Part shown: positions 54,497 to 64,000 of the stretch, one piece after another
Layout: each line of letters starts with the position of its first letter
Position numbering within the stretch: position 1 is the stretch's first letter
Source: Macrostomum hystrix
Lineage: Eukaryota > Platyhelminthes > Macrostomidae
Length of the DNA stretch: 64,000 nucleotides
Reading direction: 5' to 3'
NCBI GenBank assembly: GCA_950097015.1
Contig: CATNEN010000005.1
Location: 1,674,001-1,738,000, forward strand
Position numbers and translations under genes: made by a program
Notes under the pieces: model-generated
The model's input: only the letters and a program-made list of their open reading frames with translations
Databases searched by the model: none
What the model was told of the DNA's origin: nothing

Positions 54497-56466
54497 AGAG
54501 AGAGACAAGGCTGATGGGAGAGAGAGACAAGGCTGATGGGAGAGCGACAAGGCTGATGGGAGAGAGAGACAAGGCTGATGGGAGAGAGAGACAAGGTTGA
54601 TGGGAGAGAGAGACAAGGCTGATGGGAGAGCGACAAGGCTGATAGGAGAGAGAGACAAGGCTGATGGGAGAGAGAGACAAGGCTGATGGGAGAGAGAGAC
54701 AAGGCTGATGGGAGAGAGAGACAAGGCTGATGGGAGAGAGAGACAAGGCTGATGGGAGAGAGAGACAAGGCTGATGGGAGAGAGAGACAAGGCTGATGGG
54801 AGAGAGACAAGGCTGATGGGAGAGCGACAAGGCTGATGGGAGAGAGAGACAAGGCTGATGGGAGAGAGAGACAAGGCTGATGGGAGAGAGACAAGGCTGA
54901 TGGGAGAGAGAGACAAGGCTGATGGGAGAGAGAGACAAGGCTGATGGGAGAGAGACAAGGCTGATGGGAGAGAGACAAGGCTGATGGGAGAGCGACAAGG
55001 CTGATGGGAGAGAGAGACAAGGTTGATGGGAGAGAGAGACAAGGCTGATGGGAGAGAGAGACAAGGCTGATGGGAGAGAGAGACAAGGCTGATGGGAGAG
55101 AGACAAGGCTGATGGGAGAGAGACAAGGCTGATGGGAGAGCGACAAGGCTGATGGGAGAGAGAGACAAGGCTGATGGGAGAGAGAGACAAGGCTGATGTG
55201 AGAGAGAGACAAGGCTGATGGGAGAGAGAGACAAGGCTGATGGGAGAGAGACAAGGCTGATGGGAGAGAGACAAGGCTGATGGGAGAGCGACAAGGCTGA
55301 TGGGAGAGAGAGACAAGGTTGATGGGAGAGAGAGACAAGGCTGATGGGAGAGAGACAAGGCTGATGGGACAGAGAGACAAGGCTGATGGGAGAGAGAGAC
55401 AAGGTTGATGGGAGAGAGAGACAAGGCTGATGGGAGAGAGAGACAAGGTTGATGGGAGAGAGAGACAAGGCTGATGGGAGAGAGACAAGGCTGATGGGAG
55501 AGCGACAAGGCTGATGGGAGAGAGAGACAAGGCTGATGGGAGAGCGACAAGGCTGATAGGAGAGAGAGACAAGGCTGATGGGAGAGAGACAAGGCTGATG
55601 GGAGAGAGAGACAAGGCTGATGGGAGAGAGAGACAAGGCTGATGGGAGAGAGACAAGGCTGATGGGAGAGAGAGACAAGGCTGATGGGAGAGAGACAAGG
55701 TTGATGGGAGAGAGAGACAAGGCTGATGGGAGAGCGACAAGGCTGATAGGAGAGAGAGACAAGGCTGATGGGAGAGAGACAAGGCTGATGGGAGAGAGAG
55801 ACAAGGCTGATGGGAGAGAGAGACAAGGCTGATGGGAGAGAGAGACAAGGCTGATGGGAGAGAGAGACAAGGCTGATGGGAGAGAGAGACAAGGCTGATG
55901 GGAGAGAGAGACAAGGCTGATGGGAGAGAGAGACAAGGCTGATGGGAGAGAGAGACAAGGCTGATGGGAGAGCGACAAGGCTGATGGGAGAGAGAGACAA
56001 GGCTGATGGGAGAGAGAGACAAGGTTGATGGGAGAGAGAGACAAGGCTGATGGGAGAGCGACAAGGCTGATGGGAGAGAGAGACAAGGCTGATGGGAGAG
56101 AGACAAGGCTGATGGGAGAGAGAGACAAGGCTGATGGGAGAGAGAGACAAGGCTGATGGGAGAGAGAGACAAGGCTGATGGGAGAGAGAGACAAGGCTGA
56201 TGGGAGAGAGAGACAAGGCTGATGGGAGAGAGACAAGGCTGATGGGAGAGCGACAAGGCTGATGGGAGAGAGAGACAAGGCTGATGGGAGAGAGAGACAA
56301 GGCTGATGGGAGAGAGACAAGGCTGATGGGAGAGCGACAAGGCTGATGGGAGAGAGAGACAAGGCTGATGGGAGAGAGAGACAAGGTTGATGGGAGAGAG
56401 AGACAAGGCTGATGGGAGAGCGACAAGGCTGATGGGAGAGAGAGACAAGGCTGATGGGAGAGAGAC
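54497..56466 (+). repeat. 2-kb 'GGGAGAGAGAGACAAGGCTGAT' minisatellite
   Basis: Roughly 95 units of 18, 20 or 22 bp (AGAGAGACAAGGCTGATGGG with one GA more or less, or an AGCG variant). Because the unit lacks stops on the minus strand, all three minus frames stay open for over 600 codons reading LSLPSALSLS-like text. These are not genes. Confidence 0.95.
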
Positions 56467-57000
56467 AGACAAACAGTCACTTTCTAGTTCGAGTGTGTTG
56501 AAGAAACGGACGCTGTAGCAGTTCAAGATGTGGTCTATTGAAGGCTGATAATGTGCTGTTTCCTGCTCTCACTGTGACAGGAGGACGCACTCGGACGCAG
56601 CACCCTTCAATCAACTGGGAGTAAAGTATACTGGGGAATTTCAATTCCTCGCCAGTGCAGTCTAAATTGCAATGCTTACGGTGAATCCTTAGTTTATATA
56701 AGGCGCCGCACGGGCTAAAGCGAAATGCCAGATTGAAGAGAGACAAATTGTCTCCAACAACACTGCTTCTACCCAAGTTTATCAGCTTTAGACATGAAAC
56801 TTCGAGAAGTGGATTTTGTTCAATACTAAAAAGCTAACTATTAGATAAAGTTAAACTAACAATTCAAAAGGTTAATTTAGGACTTTAAAAAGTACATTTT
56901 ATATGTTCTAAATGTCAATTCGAGGTAGCTGATTTGTTAAAGAAATGTAGTTTTAAAAAATCTAGACACATGAAAATTTTTTTTTAATTGGTACATGCAG
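56467..57000. other. Unique sequence, no supported gene
   Basis: A 99-aa minus-strand ORF at 56477-56776 (CGALYKLRIHRKHCNLD...) is not low-complexity and could be an exon, but it shows no domain and no clear splice context. Confidence 0.35.
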
Positions 57001-57010
57001 CGTGAACGAC

Positions 57011-57062
57011 AATAATAATAATAATAATAATAATAATGTATAATAATATTTTAATAATAATA
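57011..57062 (+). repeat. (AAT)n microsatellite
   Basis: About 12 ATA/AAT units interrupted once by ATGTATAATAATATT. Confidence 0.85.
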
Positions 57063-57109
57063 ATCCGATTTAGAATGAAACTTATATCTAGATCTTTATC
57101 TATACTTAG

Positions 57110-57243
57110 ATCCAGAAGACATCTGTTAGATCTAGAAGGCATCTGTTAGATCTAGAAGGCATCTGTTAGATCTAAAAGGCATCTGTTAGATCTAGAAGGC
57201 ATCTGTTAGATCTAGAAGGCATCTGTTAGATCTAGAAGGTATC
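57110..57243 (+). repeat. 20-bp 'GATCTAGAAGGCATCTGTTA' repeat
   Basis: Seven near-perfect 20-bp units, contiguous with the next array. Confidence 0.9.
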
Positions 57244-57562
57244 TGTTATGGAATGGGATGAGATGTGATGGGATGGGATTGCATGGGATGGGATGGGATG
57301 GGATGGGATTGCATCGGATGGGATGGGATGGGATGGGATGGGATGGGATGGGATGGGGTTGCATGGGATGGGATGGGATTGCATGGGATGGGATGGGATG
57401 GGATGGGATTGCATCGAATGGGATGGGATGGGATGGGATTGCATGGGATGGGATGGGATGGGATGGGATGGGATGGGATGGGATAGGACAGGATGGGATG
57501 GGATGGAATGGGATGGGATGGGATATGATGGGATGACTAGGGTCGATGGGATGGGATGGGAG
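57244..57562 (+). repeat. (GGGAT)n satellite with G-quadruplex potential
   Basis: Pentanucleotide GGGAT repeated about 60 times with TTGCAT interruptions. Runs of four or more GGG separated by AT fit the G-quadruplex pattern. It is not a known telomere repeat. Confidence 0.9.
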
Positions 57563-58300
57563 AAAATAATCTAGGGTACAAGGCTTATTAATCGGATGGG
57601 ATAAGGCAGTAAGATAGACGAGTGGAATGAGCGGATCAGAATTAGGGTAGCAAGCCCTAATCAGGGTAGATCTAGGAAAAATCGGTGAATATCAGCCCGT
57701 AGAAGATTATTAAACAGGAGTGGCATTGATAAATCACCTACACAATTTGCCTAGAACTCGGAAATCATAAACAGGAACAATGCCAGCAACAGCTAAAGTA
57801 CACGCGAGCACCCACAGAAAACATTTTTGCTTCCTTTGGCACCCTTAACCAGAGTTCCTTTGATAAATATAAACTAGCTGTCAGCTATTACTTATTACTT
57901 CCCGATATGTAGTGAAAAATTGATTTCTAAAGTATGTTTTCTAAATGTGGTTTACAGTGGAAAGACCACGGGGTATTTCAAATACCCACAATTTCTTGGT
58001 TCTGAGAATCTGAGAATAAAGTTTTGTTCGTCAAGCAAAACTTGACTATTTGATTCAAGTTTAGTCGAGACTCGTCTAGACAAAGTTATTCAAGTTAGTT
58101 GAAAAGCTAACTAACTGATAGACTAGAAATATATGCATTATCTTCTACTCGAAGTAGGATAAACCGGTTTTTTGCGTTCTAAAAAATTGTAACACACAAG
58201 GCAAGTTACTGTGTCAATACAGATTTAGTAAGAAACATTATACAATTTATTATGTAAAGGTGAAACAAGTATTTTGTCATGAGAGAAATCATTTAATTGT
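57563..58300. other. Spacer, no supported feature
   Basis: Unique AT-rich sequence without a convincing ORF. Confidence 0.4.
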
Positions 58301-58409
58301 GGGTGCGGAGTGAGGTGGGTGCGGAGTGAGGTGGGTGCGGAGTGAGGTGGGTGCGGAGTGAGGTGGGTGCGGAGTGAGGTGGGTGCGGAGTGAGGTGGGT
58401 GCGGAGTGG
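58301..58409 (+). repeat. 16-bp 'GGGTGCGGAGTGAGGT' repeat
   Basis: Seven near-perfect 16-bp units. Confidence 0.9.
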
Positions 58410-58521
58410 CTTCTGCCTAATAGCGCAGCCTTCAAGGGTTTGTTTCTTTCTTTCTATGCCGCTTGATACTACTTATTACAAAAAACGGTCGAAAAAACTA
58501 TATTCAATTATATTATTTTAG

Positions 58522-58961
58522 AAACACCTTTCCAGAAGCTGGGACAATTTGCTCAACGATTGAGCAGTAAAATTCAACTGTCTCAATTAGCGCATCCGCT
58601 GCAGACCACTGAAGAAGATGGCCGCGATGAACGGAATATCGACACTATTCAAGCTACCAATGAGCATGTGGTCGTACGTTTCAGCGGCCGAGAACGACGA
58701 GGTCATTGCAGACAGCCGCAACCTCCCAGTCCCACAATCGAAAAGATCGATTTGCTGGCCAGAGGCTGCAAGTGGTCAAGAGTACCTACTGCCAGCAATG
58801 AGTCAACATGTTCTCCAACTCACTACCGCCCCCAACAATCGGTTATTACCCGCCTGCGCTCTCGTCCTTCGTCCTTCACATGTGCCGAAGCCCAAGATTC
58901 AGACACAGGATTTGACGAAGACTGCCTATTATATCCTTTCATCGAGGTGTTTCATTTCCGC
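58522..58961 (+). CDS. Candidate internal exon of an unrecognised gene
   Basis: A TTATTTTAG acceptor at 58521 opens a frame TPFQKLGQFAQRLSSKIQ, then an acidic/basic mix (TTEEDGRDERNID) and a Cys-poor low-complexity part, up to a possible donor (CGCG|GTAGGA) at about 58961. The frame would otherwise stop at 58997. A second plus-strand frame (58618-58971) is also open, so the reading is not certain. No domain is recognised and no partner exon is placed. It could belong upstream of the gene at 60647. Confidence 0.35.
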
Positions 58962-59052
58962 GGTAGGATAACACTGCCGATCGCGCCATTAAGATAATTA
59001 TTCAGCGCAACTATCACGCTCAAATTGTCATATTCGATTTGTCTGCAGACCA

Positions 59053-59575
59053 GGAATGAAGGGAGGAAGGAAGGAATCAATGAACGAAGGAAGGAAGGAA
59101 GGAAGGAAGGAAGGAATGCAGGAAGGAAAGAAGGAAGGAAGGAATGAAGGGAGGAAGGAAGAAGGGAAAAAAGGAAGGAAGGGAGGAAGGAATGTAGGGA
59201 GGAATGTAGGGAGGAATGAAGGGAGGAATGAAGGGAGGAAGAAAGAAAGAATGAAGGAAGGAAGGAATGAAGGAAGGAAGGAATGAAGGAAGGAAGGAAG
59301 GTTTGAAGGGAGGAAGGAAGAATGAAGGAAGGAAGGGAGGATTGAAGGGAGGAATGAAGGGAGGAAGAAAGAATGAAGGAAGGGAGGAAGGAATGAAGGA
59401 AGGAAGGATTGAAGGGAGGAAGGAATGAAGGAAGGAATGAAGGAAGGAAGGAAGGTTTGAAGGGAGGAAGGAAGAATGAAGGAAGGAAGGAGGAATGAAG
59501 GGAGGAATGAAGGGAGGAATGAAGGGAGGAAGAAAGAATGAAGGAAGGAAGGAAGGATTGAAGGGAGGAAGGAAG
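59053..59575 (+). repeat. Polypurine GGAAGGAAT satellite
   Basis: Over 500 bp of nearly pure purine strand (GAAGGAAGGAATGAAGGGAG units), able in principle to form triplex DNA. The long Phe/Pro/Ser ORFs on the minus strand are repeat artefacts. Confidence 0.95.
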
Positions 59576-60646
59576 ATAGAAAGACAGATAGATAGATACT
59601 TGTAGACAGATACTACGCAATCAAAATACAAAGTAGTTTACCAATCCGTTGATCATAGACAGTAGTTTATGAAAACAAATACATTATGAAAATGAATACA
59701 AAGCCGTTGATCATAGACAATATTTATGAAAAATGTGTGCTACGCTCGTACATTCCGCGCTGTAATAAAACTAAGTTAGAGTGTATTGTATAAAGATTTT
59801 TTCTATAGCTTGTCGTCGATTGTATGTCTGAAGCAGTATATTACTTGAAGAAACAATGGGACGGCTCACAATATCTAGTCTTGAAGGGCCCTAGCATCTG
59901 TAAAAGAGTTTTCCATCGGCTGCTAGATTGTCTCTTTGGTTAAGCTTAAAACATTCTCACCACTTACCAAATGTCTCAACAATTGAGCAGTTTATTGTAA
60001 AAGACTGCTCAATTTGAGTTGTATATCTTTTTTAAGTCTCGATAAGCGTAGCACGACGACCACAATATTCTGCCGGCGCAATAATATATACTTCAAAAGT
60101 TTATTTCTAAAAAATTAAGGACCTTGCTTTCAAGTTCTCATCGTAAAAAAGGTAAGTTTTTTTAATCATACGCTTACGTCTCATAACTACGGTAAAAATG
60201 CATTGATTGACAACATGGATTTCCATAGTTTTTTACTGTAGCTTAAAGCTTTTAGCCTATTGGGAATATTTTAACTCTTATATGAGCGGCAGAAGTGGGG
60301 ACAAAAAGCTGGAAAATTGACTTACCTATGCTGAGCAGCAGCGCATGTGCTGATTAAGCAAACAGAAAAACTGTTTGCCCGTTAGAGACGGAACGAAAGA
60401 GATGGCAGTTAGAGAGAGAAAGAGGGAAAATAGACATCACCTGTTGGTGGAGCAGTTGACGGGACTACAATACTTTATAGTTTTTTATAACCTATAGTTG
60501 TGCGCGACTGGACCCATAGCAACTGCGGAGCGGAGTATATGAATGATGAAGCTGGATAGAAGGGAGAAGTTGTGCTCAGATCGATAAAATATAGCCTCTA
60601 AAATCTTTCGTCGCGTGCTTCTCTTCAGACAGCAGAGCTCAGGGAT
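59576..60646. other. Spacer upstream of the 627-aa ORF
   Basis: Contains a ~40-bp duplicated text (CCGTTGATCATAGACA at 59645 and 59702). No canonical TATA box was identified just ahead of the ATG at 60647. Confidence 0.45.
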
Positions 60647-62530
60647 ATGCGTCGACGCTTCGCCCAACGCCCTGCCTGGGACCCCAGCGCCGACGCCGCC
60701 GCTGAGTCGCAGCTGCTCTCTGGTCTGGTGACATTTCGCCGCACAGCAGCCGCTGTCTCTCAGGGACCGGCTGGTAAGCCCCCTCCGTTCAACACTCCGT
60801 CGACGACGCTTGATTTGGACTTTGCCAGGCAGCTGCAGTCGTTGCGGTTGATGAGTAACGCAGGCATTGATGAGGATTCTACGGAGGGCGTCCAGGAACC
60901 TGACGCGTCGAACACAAATTTTCTTGACATTAATGCCGATTTGCTCGTCTCAGCCGCTGATAGCCAACTTGGCAATGGCCTGCGCTGGCTGCAAAGACAG
61001 CGAGAGCGTCAGCAGCAGCAGCTACTAGAACAGCAACGTCAGCATCTGACTCTGTCTTTGCCGCTACTTGGCGGTCGGTTAAACTATTATCTGCCAGCGA
61101 ATCATGCCCCTACACCGCCGGAAACGCCGCCTCAAGAAGTTGCATTGCCCGAGGGAGGCCTGCTGCAGCGAGGTCGGCTCGTCTACCGAACTGGCGCGCC
61201 CGATACAGTCGCTAGGCCACCCGATGCGGAAATCGCACTTCTTCTAAGGTCCCGTACGCCGACGCAAACGCAACTGAAGCAGGATGTTAGCTCGTTACCT
61301 GAAGCAGGTAACGATGCTAGCTTAGGGAAGGTGAAGAAGGCCATGCGAATGCCACCCTTACCGACGCCGCCACAGCCAAAGCCACTAAACGCACCAGCTA
61401 GGTCCCTTCCCGCATCTGATTCAATAAGCGACGTCAAGGACAATCAAAAAGGACGCTTGTCGATTCGTGGAGAAATTGCAACGTCACAAATCAAGCCAGA
61501 TGACGGCAAAGAATCAGATAAACTGGCTGATGTTAAAACGCATGAACCGGACCGAGGCAGCAATTCAAAGAAAGCATCAAAAAAGAGGCGTCGTAAAATT
61601 ACAGGCCTGGAGATGCTCAACAACATCGATGCCAGGCCGAAGCCGCTTCCATCGCCGACAATCGTGCCGCGAGTCTCCTCGCCAAAATCCAGGTCCAACG
61701 AGCCATCGAATCCAGAAACGACTGCGAGCGCAACGGTCTTCACCCGACAAAAGCGCACTTCTCGGCCGATAGCAAACGAACTGGCGCCCGAGCGAGAATT
61801 CAGCGAAAACCTTCGAAGGGATGACAATTCGACTCGCGGACGCAGCTTTTTGAGCAGCAATGAACAAGATGGCAGTCAGCAGTTTATGAAGTCGGAAGTC
61901 GGAAGTCGGCAGCCAACAATGGATCGTCTCACAGTTGGCAGCCGGGAGGATGGAATCACTGCAGAGTCTGCCAGACACTCTGCACAGACAGGACGGTCGA
62001 TGTCGCTTCATTTACAAAGAGACAATGATCGACAAAGAATTGATAAGAAGGCAGAGAAAGCGGTTAGAACATTGGAACAAACAGCTCCAATGAATCAACA
62101 TGACGAAGATCAGTTTGATTACGAGGTCCAGAAGCGGCCGGTGCGGGATCAGTACCGTATTGCTCATCGTTTGGCACAGTCGGCTAACCAGAACGCCCAG
62201 TTTGCTGCCTGGCTCAAAGAAGGTCGCGATCCTGATGAATTTTTCAGCTGCCGAATGAGCGCCAGCGGCTACTTTTCCTACTTCCCGAGGTTGCCTCGGT
62301 ACGATCGCGGCCTCCAGCCGTTCGCCGAATTTTCTTCCGAGCGACATACACAGACGCCACGACACCATGGCAACGGCAATAAAAGAACAGCCGCAACGCC
62401 GACTTTCCTAGCCTACGGTGGTAAAAATCCGGACATCTACCTGCCGCCACCGATTCTGGTGAGAGTTCCTCGGCCGAAGGTGAAGCAAACGGAGGCGGTG
62501 GAATTGGAGCAGTTGGAAACTACTCGCTAA
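60647..62530 (+). CDS. Intronless 627-aa low-complexity protein of unknown function
   Basis: Not recognised. A single open frame starts MRRRFAQRPAWDPSADAAAE and runs to a stop at 62528-62530. It appears mostly disordered: a Gln-rich stretch (QRQRERQQQQLLEQQRQ, about 114-130), Pro-rich parts (APTPPETPPQ, MPPLPTPPQPKP), a strong basic cluster (SKKASKKRRRK, about 309-319) that could be a nuclear signal, and a more ordered C-terminal third (RIAHRLAQSANQNAQFAAWL, FFSCRMSASGYFSYFPRLPR). Length, non-repetitive composition and single occurrence in the window argue for a real gene. It may instead be the last exon of a longer gene. Confidence 0.65.
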   Translation: MRRRFAQRPAWDPSADAAAESQLLSGLVTFRRTAAAVSQGPAGKPPPFNTPSTTLDLDFARQLQSLRLMSNAGIDEDSTEGVQEPDASNTNFLDINADLLVSAADSQLGNGLRWLQRQRERQQQQLLEQQRQHLTLSLPLLGGRLNYYLPANHAPTPPETPPQEVALPEGGLLQRGRLVYRTGAPDTVARPPDAEIALLLRSRTPTQTQLKQDVSSLPEAGNDASLGKVKKAMRMPPLPTPPQPKPLNAPARSLPASDSISDVKDNQKGRLSIRGEIATSQIKPDDGKESDKLADVKTHEPDRGSNSKKASKKRRRKITGLEMLNNIDARPKPLPSPTIVPRVSSPKSRSNEPSNPETTASATVFTRQKRTSRPIANELAPEREFSENLRRDDNSTRGRSFLSSNEQDGSQQFMKSEVGSRQPTMDRLTVGSREDGITAESARHSAQTGRSMSLHLQRDNDRQRIDKKAEKAVRTLEQTAPMNQHDEDQFDYEVQKRPVRDQYRIAHRLAQSANQNAQFAAWLKEGRDPDEFFSCRMSASGYFSYFPRLPRYDRGLQPFAEFSSERHTQTPRHHGNGNKRTAATPTFLAYGGKNPDIYLPPPILVRVPRPKVKQTEAVELEQLETTR

Positions 62531-64000
62531 TGAGCACAATATCTTTGAGCAGGCTTTGGCAGACTATCTGATTTTATTTAGACCGGTTGAATTCACAATC
62601 CACTCGTTTTTTCTTGCATGAGATTGCTATCCTGAACTTCAAAATTTGAACTTCAGAGATATAGCTAAATGAAAGTAGTGAAATAAGGACATTTTCACAT
62701 TCGCAATTCATGAAATAGCAAATATCAATTAATTTACGAGTATTTACACAGCGAGCAGCTCAATTATATGCTGGAAGCAGCGGCATGATGTAGGCTAGCT
62801 AGGTGATACTCAAAAGATGGTGTCAACTTAAGGCTCCAATAATGAAGCACCAAATGAATTAAATAAGTAGCTTTTCGATCCAGTCGACTATAGAAACGCC
62901 GTGACAGCTCACCCCAGTTCTTCCCAATGATAACACTGGTGATAATGGGATAAAATGGCGATTTCGTTCTCACTTAATTGGCTCTGGTATTAATGGAAAC
63001 TAATGTCAGGTATAAGTTAGCTGTTCGACCACTGGGGTGAGATCTTTCGGCGTTTCTGTTGTCGACTCAGGATCGACTAGCTACTAATTTTAGTCTGTTT
63101 GACTTGTCGATTGACCTCGGGTTTTTGAGGTTTCCGCGTCTGCTGAACGGCGTCTGCCGAAGCACAAATTTTCTATTACACATTGCTATAATTTACAGCT
63201 ACAGACTGTGATATGCCCATACTTATTATTGTATTATTCTCTGAAAAACTACAGGAACGAAACCTAATTAGTTTATAACTTAAGAACACTGTTTATGATA
63301 AGTCTTCGTTATATAATAGTTCTCTTTTGTTTAAATGTGTGATTGCCTAAACAACACGATTTAATTTGTCAGGTAGTCGCAATATTTTTACAATTTTTTT
63401 CGTGTTTGTTGTGTAATATATTACCGGTCAAACCCAGTATAGATTTATATAATTGGTCATTAGACCTATTAATCACTAAAAGCCACTAAAAGAAGAGCAG
63501 ATCAAGGCTTTAAAGACTTTTAAGACATCATTTCGAAACACTATTTCGATTCTGAAGGATAGACAGTATTTCCTTTTTGTTTCTTACCTTGTCTGTTTAG
63601 TATTGATAATTCTAAATAGATATTAAGGTACTGCTAGTAAGATATATATGTATATTTACAACTATTGATATGCATCATATAGATAGTGATAGTAATGTGT
63701 CACTGTAAGTTTAGTAAGTTGAAGTTCATTAAGTTCATTACATTAAGATAAGATTATGTATTTTGATATAATTGTAATAGGCCTAATAGTGAGGTAAATT
63801 AGACATATTATTGGTGATCACCAATAAAGAAGTGGATCATTTTAACATTTTTGAAACTCATGTCCTTACTTTTTGGTCAGAACTTGTTGTGGTAAATTGT
63901 TTGCCCCAGCAAGTTAGCAAGCTTAAAAAAATCAAGTGGATTGTAGTCACTTTGTAAATAGTCATAAACTTTTTCATCAAAAGACATTTTGCAGTTTCAA
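62531..64000. other. 3' flank without a recognised gene
   Basis: AT-rich sequence. It holds an imperfect inverted repeat at 62883-63066 and AATAAA at about 63824, but no convincing ORF. Confidence 0.45.
62883..63066. repeat. Imperfect ~33-bp inverted repeat
   Basis: GAAACGCCGTGACAGCTCAC (62892 onward) pairs with GGGTGAGATCTTTCGGCGTT (63034 onward) as a roughly 33-bp imperfect hairpin with a ~115-bp loop. It may be a small foldback element; no target duplication was identified. Confidence 0.5.

Noticed and set aside
54447-56526. Three minus-strand ORFs of 631-679 aa (LSLPSALSLS)
   Set aside because: Pure translation of the 18/20/22-bp satellite in all frames.
57244-57562. Interstitial telomere array
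   Set aside because: GGGAT is not a known animal telomere unit (TTAGGG expected).
58618-58971. 117-aa ORF starting MAAMNG
   Set aside because: Overlaps the acceptor-linked frame of the exon candidate at 58522-58961; cannot both be right and the latter has splice support.
59056-59631. Phe/Pro/Ser-rich minus-strand ORFs of 184-222 aa
   Set aside because: Translation of a polypurine satellite.

Overview
This is a eukaryotic, almost certainly metazoan, nuclear window. Genes are split by short GT-AG introns, the standard code is used, and the sequence is crowded with animal-type transposons and tandem repeats. The host genes that can be named belong to animal receptor-tyrosine-kinase/MAP-kinase signalling: a Gab/DOS-like docking protein and a DUSP8/16-like MAP-kinase phosphatase. 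The repeat-laden style would fit a flatworm or another spiralian, but that is only a guess.

Layout. (a) 1-5.6 kb: a retropepsin fragment; a 5'-truncated, once-frameshifted RTE-like retrotransposon lying inside a 30-bp minisatellite; a 573-bp hAT-type MITE; and a 'CCTAGCCA' minisatellite. (b) 5.6-12.4 kb, minus strand: a DUSP gene whose catalytic exons are tandemly repeated (843-bp period) to encode five phosphatase domains, followed upstream by a 5'-truncated Gab-like gene. (c) 12.4-20 kb: a dispersed 1.4-kb repeat, minor exon candidates, tandem arrays, a histone-type 3' stem-loop and a 58-bp micro-MITE. (d) 20.2-46 kb: a TATA-driven ORF interrupted by three Helitrons joined head to tail (20795-38618, 38619-41215, 41216-45901). 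Each junction is an exact CTAG|TC abutment. The first Helitron carries an apparently intact 10-exon gene (1,764 codons plus stop: OTU protease, HUH Rep, PIF1-like helicase) and is itself interrupted by a 7.5-kb CMC/CACTA-type DNA transposon with a transposase and a five-exon accessory gene. (e) 46-52.8 kb, plus strand: a second copy of the 1.4-kb repeat, then an inverted copy of region (b) with a complete Gab-like gene and a single-domain DUSP gene. (f) 53-64 kb: mainly minisatellites (one built of tRNA B-box-like units), a candidate exon and an intronless 627-aa low-complexity gene.

How it fits together. Regions (b) and (e) form a large imperfect inverted duplication of a Gab-DUSP gene pair, with the Helitron concatemer in the spacer. 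The right copy is the simple form. The left copy has lost the first Gab exon and gained a five-fold catalytic-exon array. The Helitrons carry minisatellites between conserved ends, which suggests they help spread those satellites.

All exon limits were worked out by hand from splice consensus and reading phase, without transcripts, alignments or database searches. Family names rest on recognised motifs.
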